Shown here: positions 15,598 through 21,137 of the stretch, piece by piece | Layout: every line of letters starts with the position of its first letter | How positions within the stretch are numbered: the stretch's first letter is position 1 | From: CAYNNP01 sp964398215 | GTDB lineage: Bacteria; Planctomycetota; Planctomycetia; Pirellulales; Pirellulaceae | Assembly: GCA_964398215.1 (NCBI GenBank) | Contig: CAYNNP010000108.1 | Span: forward strand, 1 to 21,137 | Length of the DNA: 21,137 nucleotides | Reading direction: 5' to 3' | Position numbers and translations under genes: made by a program | The notes under the pieces: model-generated | Database searches by the model: none | Seen by the model: the letters and a program-made list of their open reading frames with translations, nothing else | Told to the model about the DNA's origin: nothing

Positions 15598-17049
15598 ATG
15601 AATCCAATTCTCGCAAAAGCTCCTCGCTGGCTTCTCAGGCCATTGCCCGCGTTCTCCGAGCCGAATCTTGAACTTGAGAACAAAGTCCTGCAGTTGTGTT
15701 CCGAATTGCCACAGGAAATTCATTCCATCACGCGACTACTTGGCAGATCTTATGGCGACCCGGGATTTGAATCCGCAGTGAACTTGGCCAATGCAAATCT
15801 GTGGCATTCGATTGACCAGATCATGCAGACGCCCGAGCACGCGAAATTATTTTGCAATCACTGTCAAAAATTCTTTCCGCACGCCGGTATCTCTCGAGTG
15901 ATTCGGCGGATGCTCGTACATGGTAGAAACGCGGCCTACGGAATTCGCTTGCTCCGTGACTCAGCCCACCAAGAGACATCGATTCAGCCGGTTCGCTACC
16001 ACGCCTCGGCCACTGCGCTATGGACAGATCCTCGAAAACGTCGTCATGCGGGATCCAGCCAACGTAGAAACGAAGTCGGCGTGCCCGACATCGCAACGGT
16101 CAAGGACTTGCGGGAACTGCTACACATTCGATCGGCCAAGCAGCTGGGGTATTTACTGTCAGCCAATACACAAAAAGGCGGGCCCTACACAACTTTTGAA
16201 ATCGCAAAACGCTCTGGTGGAAGTCGCCTGATCTGCGCGCCGTGTGGTTCACTACTATGGGTCCAGCGACGATTGAATCGCGAGATCCTGTCTAAAATAC
16301 AGATCGATGATGCCGCACACGGGTTCGTCCGCGGTCGATCAACCGTCACGAATGCTCAGCCGCACGTCGGTGCAAGCTTGATACTAAAATTCGATTTGCG
16401 CGAGTTCTTCCCAACCATTCACCAGCATCGAATCCTTGGCCTGTTTCGCGCCATGGGTTATCACGTTGGACATGGACGCTACATGACAGACGATCGCAGC
16501 CGCGATATCGCACCTGTTCTAGCTCGGCTTTGCGTTGTCACACACAACCGCAATCAACCCGGAGTCTTGCCCCAGGGTGCTCCCACTTCACCAGCAATCT
16601 CCAACTTGATTTGTCGGCGACTGGACCAACGACTCATGGGCCTTGCTGAAAAGTTCGGAGGCCAATACACACGCTACGCCGACGATCTTACATTTTCATT
16701 CAGCGAAGACATCTTGGTAGGAAAATTCCGTTGGTGGGTCGATCAAATATGTTTTCGAGAAGGGTTCACGGTTCGCCAAGATAAATTCCGCGCCATCCGA
16801 GCATCGCAACAGCAGAACGTCACTGGAATTGTCGTCAATCAGCGGATGAATGTTTCCCGCCGTGAACGCAGAAAATTCCGAGCGATCCTGCACCAGTGCC
16901 GATTGAATGGCGTTGAAGAACAAGCAAAAAAGCATCCTGGGATACAAGGTTACATGCGTGGCTTTGCCGCCTACATCAATATGGTCGACCCGCAAGACAA
17001 CGGGGCCATGCTGAAAGCCGTTGCAGACATTCTGGGAGACGACAAATGA
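15598..17049 (+). CDS. Retron-type reverse transcriptase with long N-terminal extension
   Basis: Predicted 483-residue RNA-directed DNA polymerase, which would make msDNA from a structured RNA primed at a 2'-OH. Retron signatures are present: NAQPH at 252-256 (the NAxxH of region X), FDLREFF with catalytic D266, QGAPTSP at 326-332, RYADDLTFSF with YADD at 360-363 (catalytic D362 and D363), and VTG at 408-410 (region Y). The C-terminus GYMRGFAAYINMV is typical too. The first 170 residues or so form an extension of unknown role; the total length is close to that of the long myxobacterial retron RTs. The ATG at 15598 is chosen; a reading from 15499 would overlap the divergent gene and adds nothing conserved. 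Its stop overlaps the next start by 4 nt. No ncRNA is evident directly upstream; the candidate ncRNAs are at 12591-13073. Confidence 0.95.
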   Translation: MNPILAKAPRWLLRPLPAFSEPNLELENKVLQLCSELPQEIHSITRLLGRSYGDPGFESAVNLANANLWHSIDQIMQTPEHAKLFCNHCQKFFPHAGISRVIRRMLVHGRNAAYGIRLLRDSAHQETSIQPVRYHASATALWTDPRKRRHAGSSQRRNEVGVPDIATVKDLRELLHIRSAKQLGYLLSANTQKGGPYTTFEIAKRSGGSRLICAPCGSLLWVQRRLNREILSKIQIDDAAHGFVRGRSTVTNAQPHVGASLILKFDLREFFPTIHQHRILGLFRAMGYHVGHGRYMTDDRSRDIAPVLARLCVVTHNRNQPGVLPQGAPTSPAISNLICRRLDQRLMGLAEKFGGQYTRYADDLTFSFSEDILVGKFRWWVDQICFREGFTVRQDKFRAIRASQQQNVTGIVVNQRMNVSRRERRKFRAILHQCRLNGVEEQAKKHPGIQGYMRGFAAYINMVDPQDNGAMLKAVADILGDDK

Positions 17050-17960
17050 ACTTGGATGTTCGCTCAGAAATAGAACAAGTCGCCGCTGACTTTGACACGA
17101 TCAGCGAAGGTGACTCAAACACAACCGCCAAAGAGATTCAGTTTTGGCGCAGAATCGCAAACACTCCCTCCGAAACCGTCGCGCAAAGATCCATTGCACT
17201 CGCAACCGAACGATCGCTAATTGCTTTGACAACAAAGAACTGGACAGACCAACAACGCGAGTCGTTCCTCAACTCTGAATCTCGCTCGATCCGGCACACC
17301 GTTTGGTGGACCAATCCAGTGACCCAGCAACCAATGGTATTCATCCCACCTGGCAAGTATTTGCTGACCGATCGATTCTCAAAGGGATTGCAGCCAATAC
17401 ACAGGCCAGGATTTTCGATGGCACGCTATCCAGTCACCAACGAACAATTCCAATCGTTTGTAACTCAAACCAACTACAAACCAAAACACAATGGAGACGA
17501 ACAACTCGGATATTTCCTGCAACACTTCAACAATCACGAGTGCCCAAAAGAACTGTTCGAGCATCCAGTGACCTGGGTGAATTTCTTTGACGCTGTCGAA
17601 TATTGTCGATGGGCAGGTTGCCAGCTACCGGACCAATCCCAGTGGCAACAAGCCTCTCGTGGTAAAGATGGCAGAAAATACGCTTGGGGTAACACTGACA
17701 TCTTTTCAATCTCTGACAAGCAAACCAAGCCCGTGGGTAAACTCACCCGATTTGGGTCGCCGTTCGGTTGCGAAGACATGAATGGCAATGTGTCACATTG
17801 GTGCGAACCGATCCACCAAAAAGCAAACCCGCCGAACCAGCACATCGTCGTCGGTGCATGCTACCACCGCCAATCTTCACGGACCGCAACCCCCAACCAC
17901 ACTCGCTGGCTGAATTCAGAACGCCGCAATGGCTGGGTCGGATTTCGAATTTGTTCGTAG
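17046..17960 (+). CDS. FGE-sulfatase (SUMF1-fold) domain protein, probably non-catalytic
   Basis: Predicted 304-residue protein. Residues 1-90 are a helical, unrecognised region. Residues about 92-304 form a formylglycine-generating-enzyme-like (C-type-lectin-related) fold: MVFIPPG at 97-103, PVTNEQF at 129-135, HPVTWV at 173-178, YCRWAGCQLPDQSQW ending at 200, YAWGN at 212-216, MNGNVSHWC at 245-253, and a terminal WVGFRIC. True formylglycine-generating enzymes have two copper-binding cysteines five residues apart near the C-terminus. Only one is present here (C272, with Ser at +5), so sulfatase activation is unlikely and a ligand-binding role is more plausible. The ATGA overlap with the RT stop (17046-17049) indicates translational coupling and a shared function with the retron. 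Confidence 0.9.
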   Translation: MNLDVRSEIEQVAADFDTISEGDSNTTAKEIQFWRRIANTPSETVAQRSIALATERSLIALTTKNWTDQQRESFLNSESRSIRHTVWWTNPVTQQPMVFIPPGKYLLTDRFSKGLQPIHRPGFSMARYPVTNEQFQSFVTQTNYKPKHNGDEQLGYFLQHFNNHECPKELFEHPVTWVNFFDAVEYCRWAGCQLPDQSQWQQASRGKDGRKYAWGNTDIFSISDKQTKPVGKLTRFGSPFGCEDMNGNVSHWCEPIHQKANPPNQHIVVGACYHRQSSRTATPNHTRWLNSERRNGWVGFRICS

Positions 17961-18053
17961 AATCCGATCGAAATATCCCGTTTGACATGGCGGATCAACG
18001 GTCTGGAAGTTCATTTCAAGAGGTCTATCTCATTCCTTTTGTATTTCTTGTTC

Positions 18054-19010
18054 ATGTCAGTTTTGCTCGGTAAAACAAAGAATCACGCGTCTCTAGGGCC
18101 GGGCGATTTCCGCCCCACCATTGGTCAACTGGTCCACATCCGTTGCGCGACCGAGATCAGCCAGACGCTTGACCAGGACGGCTGTTGTGAAGGCCTGCCC
18201 TTCATGACGGAAATGATCGACATGTGTGGCAAGACTGCTCGTATCCTGCGCTGGGCGAACAACGTCTGTGTTCAGTCAGACTCGGTTTACTTTGGGGCAT
18301 TGAAGGACTGCGTCGTCTTGGACATCGACCGCTGCAGTGGCAATGGTCACGGACAGTGCCAAATGGGGTGCGCTCTCCTGTGGAAAACAAACTGGCTTGC
18401 CCCATCATCTCAAACTTCTGCAGTTGATTCTGACGAGGCCGCACAATACCTGCAGAGTCGCTTGGATTCCAATTCGAGTAGCACAGAAAATGGGCTACCG
18501 ATTTTTCAGTGCCAAGCGACTCAGTTCGGCAAGATCGCGACGTCGCACACCAAAATCGACGCAAGCCGTTTCCGAAACGAACATGATCTGAATCAAATAT
18601 CAGTCGCAGGATTAGTCACCGACTTTTGCTCATCGGTTTTGGCGAAAGCGAGCGGTCGCAGCAAAGGATTCGCTGGGCCATGCAAGAAAACACCCGTCAA
18701 TCCTTTGAACCTAAAGGTTGGCGAACAAGTGCGAGTCAAATCGAAAAAGGAAATCGTTCAGACGCTAGATGCATCCGGCAAGAACCGCGGCTTGTGGTTC
18801 GACCCGCTAATGAGTCGCCATTGCGGCGAAGTCTTGTCGGTTACTCGGCTAGTCCACCGATTCATTGACGAAAGGAATGGTCGCCTGATTAAAGCCAAGC
18901 ATCCGAGCATTGTCCTGGATGACTTACATTGCAACGGCCGCGCTCGGCACTACTGCGGACGTCTACTGCAATTCTTTTGGCGCGAAGCATGGCTACAGCG
19001 TGTCGAATAA
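18054..19010 (+). CDS. Protein with two copies of a Cys-containing domain of unknown function
   Basis: Predicted 318-residue soluble protein with an internal duplication. Domain 1 (about residues 25-116) has VHIRCATEISQTLDQDG, GLPFMTEMIDMCG and CQMGCALLWKTNWL. Domain 2 (about 220-318) has VRVKSKKEIVQTLDASG, GLWFDPLMSRHCG and CGRLLQFFWREAWLQRVE. The shared skeleton is a V-x-[IV]-x4-EI-x-QTLD start, a GL.F..x.M...CG centre and a C...W...WL end. Domain 1 has extra cysteines (CSGNGHGQCQMGC), which suggests a metal site. I recall similar single domains in hypothetical proteins of other bacteria but know no function. A TTG at 17982 would give 24 more residues, including a hydrophobic stretch; the ATG at 18054 is closer to the conserved part. 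It lies 93 nt after the SUMF1-fold gene on the same strand, so it is probably part of the retron operon. Confidence 0.78.
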   Translation: MSVLLGKTKNHASLGPGDFRPTIGQLVHIRCATEISQTLDQDGCCEGLPFMTEMIDMCGKTARILRWANNVCVQSDSVYFGALKDCVVLDIDRCSGNGHGQCQMGCALLWKTNWLAPSSQTSAVDSDEAAQYLQSRLDSNSSSTENGLPIFQCQATQFGKIATSHTKIDASRFRNEHDLNQISVAGLVTDFCSSVLAKASGRSKGFAGPCKKTPVNPLNLKVGEQVRVKSKKEIVQTLDASGKNRGLWFDPLMSRHCGEVLSVTRLVHRFIDERNGRLIKAKHPSIVLDDLHCNGRARHYCGRLLQFFWREAWLQRVE

Positions 19011-19096
19011 GCATCGTAAACCGATAGCACTTCTTTTTTCGACGCAAAACTGTATCTGCGCAACTAGTTCTGAGCGCTGGTTACCATGGTTTGACC

Positions 19097-19119
19097 ATTG
19101 TCTTTACTTAGCAGACAAT
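19097..19119. repeat. Inverted repeat between Cys-domain gene and PH-like membrane gene
   Basis: ATTGTCT and AGACAAT form a perfect 7-bp stem with a 9-nt loop in the 187-nt gap. No T-run follows, so it is at best a weak or factor-dependent terminator of the retron operon, or a regulatory site of the following gene. Confidence 0.3.
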
Positions 19120-19197
19120 CGCCTACGGTTGGGCTGCCTTTGAATAACCGCACCCATTCAGCCGACTCACTCAAGAGGATTCAAGTTCTGCGAATAG

Positions 19198-21063
19198 ATG
19201 AATACTGAAAACACGAGTGGGCTGGCACGAAGTTCCCAAACGTCTGAAAACCAGACGTTTCAGCGAGATGTCGCGATCGATCGGGTCAACTATCGGTTGC
19301 CTGTTCGCGACACCCGAAAACAACGTGGACCTTTAATCATCCTTCTGGCCGGTTCGCTATTCGGCGTCGTACTCATACTTGTTGGAACGTGGATGTCCTT
19401 CGCCGAAGCGATCGATCTAATCAAACAAAACAGACAATTCGACAGGCAATTCGGCTGGTTCTTGATTGCGTTTGGATCGCTTGGATTGCTGGGTCTGATA
19501 CCGGCAATCGGCGCGTTGTGTTGGAGCGTCGGCGCAATATGCAACCGCTCCTATTGCACGATCGCAGTAACGACCAAGAAATTAATCTGCGCCGAACGAG
19601 CATCGATTGCGCGCCGCCGTCGCAAGATCAAGATTGACGAAATCCATCGCCTAGTCGTGGTCAGTGATCTGTCGGATGTGCGTCCACAAAAACCCAACCT
19701 GTCCAACAAACAACCTGTTGGCTTTCTGATGTTGCTCGGATCTCTGGACTATCACTTGATCGCCGAAACCAAATCGGGAGATGTGTTTTGCGTTGCCTTG
19801 GGATACCCCAAGGCACTGTTAATGGAACTGGCCAAAGATTTGGTACCGCGACTGGATTCAGAAGCCCCATCGATTCAGACGCCGATCCAACGTTCAAATG
19901 CATCTGAATCTGACAGTCCCCACAGCGATGGGATTCAGATCATTGATTCAGATCAGGTAGCGGATCAACCAACTGACGCCTATCAGACGCCACCGGAAGG
20001 AACAAAAATCGAAGTCACTCGACGTGACGATGGGATTACGATCGAGATCCCCGCTCGTAAAGATTGGCCGGGAGCAAAGTTCATGAAGATCTTTGCAACT
20101 ATTTGGAATTCATTTGTGTGGTTCATGTTTTTCGGCACAATGGCCAACGTTCGGAACAACGATTTTTCATTCCTCTTTACATTGCCGTTTATCATCGCGG
20201 GAATTGTGCTGCTGCTGATTATCCGGCACCAAAGCACGTTGCGTACGACCATCGCAACGGCAGATGACTTGCTGTTCGTTCGCACCAAGTCGCAATTGCG
20301 TGAACGTCACAAAGAATGGCAACGAGAGCAAATTCAGCGGATAGGCGTCGCTGACAGCAACACCGAAGTCAACGGCGAGCGCCTTCAAGAGTTGCAAATC
20401 CATGTTCTGGGCGCGAAAAAGTTTGGCTTTCTGTCTCAGCTTACGGTGGAGGAGATGAATTGGGTGTCAGCACTGCTCAATGATGCCCTTGACCTGTCCC
20501 AACTCGATCGACACATCTACTTCTATCGTGATCAACAAAACCGCCCCATTCCAACCAATGATTCACGCGCATCGGTTAACTACACCCCCGGTGAAGCGAT
20601 CATTTCATTGCCGGGCAAATCGCGAGGGGTAACCGTCTCTCATTGCCTGATGGGGCTGTTGTTTACTGTCATCGGCATCGTCGTTTTTGCAGCGGTGGTT
20701 CCTGCAAATGGATTTGCTGGCGTCGGCATTTTCATCACCCTTTGGTCACTCGGATTCATGGGTAGCGGCCTGGCCATGTTGGTTTATGGGTTCATCGCGT
20801 TCAAAACACGCTTTGAAATACGCCTTACCCAAAACAGGCTAGACGTTCATCGATGGGGAGTACTGGGGAAAAAACAGTACAGCTTCACGAAAGATGAAAT
20901 TGGTGATTTAAAAGTCATTGACACCGGCTGGAAGAATAACGAGCAACCGGTAATGCGTCTGGAGATCGGGCGCGATCCAGCCAAAATCGTCAAGATCGGC
21001 CAATCACGCCCAGAAGCCGACCTGAAAATGGTCGCCACGATCATCAATGAAACTTTGGAATAG
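19198..21063 (+). CDS. Membrane protein with three two-TM plus PH-like modules
   Basis: Predicted 621-residue integral membrane protein built of three similar modules, each a pair of hydrophobic segments followed by a soluble beta-rich domain like bacterial PH (YdbS-type) domains. Hydrophobic pairs lie near 46-67 and 86-112, 296-315 and 325-343, and 481-500 and 509-536. The soluble domains are about 118-215, 347-432 and 537-621. The first and second modules are joined by an acidic, low-complexity linker (about 216-270). Shared features include TIAVTTKKLICAE, TTIATADDLLFV and EIRLTQNRLDV, each right after the second hydrophobic segment. A stop codon (TAG) stands directly before the ATG, fixing the start. 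An AAGAGGA at 19173-19179 is too distant to be an ideal ribosome binding site. Function unknown. It probably belongs to a separate unit from the retron genes. Confidence 0.8.
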   Translation: MNTENTSGLARSSQTSENQTFQRDVAIDRVNYRLPVRDTRKQRGPLIILLAGSLFGVVLILVGTWMSFAEAIDLIKQNRQFDRQFGWFLIAFGSLGLLGLIPAIGALCWSVGAICNRSYCTIAVTTKKLICAERASIARRRRKIKIDEIHRLVVVSDLSDVRPQKPNLSNKQPVGFLMLLGSLDYHLIAETKSGDVFCVALGYPKALLMELAKDLVPRLDSEAPSIQTPIQRSNASESDSPHSDGIQIIDSDQVADQPTDAYQTPPEGTKIEVTRRDDGITIEIPARKDWPGAKFMKIFATIWNSFVWFMFFGTMANVRNNDFSFLFTLPFIIAGIVLLLIIRHQSTLRTTIATADDLLFVRTKSQLRERHKEWQREQIQRIGVADSNTEVNGERLQELQIHVLGAKKFGFLSQLTVEEMNWVSALLNDALDLSQLDRHIYFYRDQQNRPIPTNDSRASVNYTPGEAIISLPGKSRGVTVSHCLMGLLFTVIGIVVFAAVVPANGFAGVGIFITLWSLGFMGSGLAMLVYGFIAFKTRFEIRLTQNRLDVHRWGVLGKKQYSFTKDEIGDLKVIDTGWKNNEQPVMRLEIGRDPAKIVKIGQSRPEADLKMVATIINETLE

Positions 21064-21065
21064 AC

Positions 21066-21089
21066 CGCTGGCGCCGTTGGAGTCCAGCG
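21066..21089 (+). terminator. Possible terminator hairpin after PH-like membrane gene
   Basis: CGCTGG and CCAGCG form a 6-bp stem with a 12-nt loop three nt past the stop codon, followed by CTGTTT rather than a true T-run. Weak candidate. Confidence 0.3.
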
Positions 21090-21137
21090 CTGTTTCATAT
21101 TGGCTGGACGACTTGCGTTACCGTGACAGGTTCATTT

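Noticed and set aside
15598..17960. Diversity-generating retroelement (RT next to a SUMF1-fold gene)
   Set aside because: The RT has retron motifs (NAxxH, QGAPTSP, VTG) rather than the DGR form, it is longer than DGR RTs, and I found no template repeat resembling the 3' end of the SUMF1-fold gene.

Overview
The window looks like a planctomycete chromosome of the Pirellulaceae type (Rhodopirellula, Rubripirellula or a relative). The evidence is a DUF1549/DUF1553 cytochrome-like protein next to a Tat-exported DUF1501 protein, an ECF sigma/anti-sigma pair leading the same operon, a large secreted beta-helix protein with a LEPR-XLL-like N-terminus, few clear Shine-Dalgarno sites, and roughly 50% GC. 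No tRNA, rRNA, CRISPR array or transposase was seen.

Left part (1-9342). Two paralogous membrane proteins of unknown function lie on the plus strand (272-1057 and 1130-1873). A five-gene minus-strand operon follows, read from 8178 down to 2228: ECF sigma factor, one-pass anti-sigma protein, exported coiled-coil protein, DUF1549/DUF1553 protein and DUF1501 protein. The first three genes overlap one another. A ROK-family sugar kinase (8368-9342) is divergent from the sigma gene and lacks the usual ROK zinc cysteines.

Middle (9698-12565). One secreted protein carries a LEPR-XLL-like tag, an exact metzincin motif (HExxHxxGxxH), a CSLREA-like stretch and a long parallel beta-helix.

Right part, the most interesting (12591-19010). 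A retron-type reverse transcriptase (15598-17049) with the retron signatures NAxxH, QGxxxSP, YADD and VTG overlaps by 4 nt an FGE-sulfatase/SUMF1-fold protein. A protein with two copies of a cysteine-containing domain follows. Divergent from the RT is a HEAT-repeat protein fused to a degenerate aldo/keto-reductase-like domain. Directly past the 3' end of that gene, and about 2.5 kb from the RT, are three tandem, diverged, structured RNA-like units on the plus strand (12591-12723, 12731-12890, 12927-13073). Each has complementary ends (8, 19 and 12 bp), an RGGCAGC box, an 8-bp hairpin with a 3-nt loop, a short second hairpin, a variable third hairpin and a conserved AGGCAAGT before the 3' arm. 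Helices are kept through compensatory and G-U changes. This layout (a1, AGC, msr hairpins, msd hairpin, a2) is that of a retron msr-msd. My leading hypothesis is a retron with an array of three alternative ncRNAs separated from its RT by the HEAT/AKR gene, with SUMF1-fold and Cys-domain partners. The array and helices are seen in the sequence; the retron link and any defence role are inference.

Right end. A 621-aa membrane protein (19198-21063) has three copies of a two-TM plus PH-like module and is probably unrelated to the retron locus.
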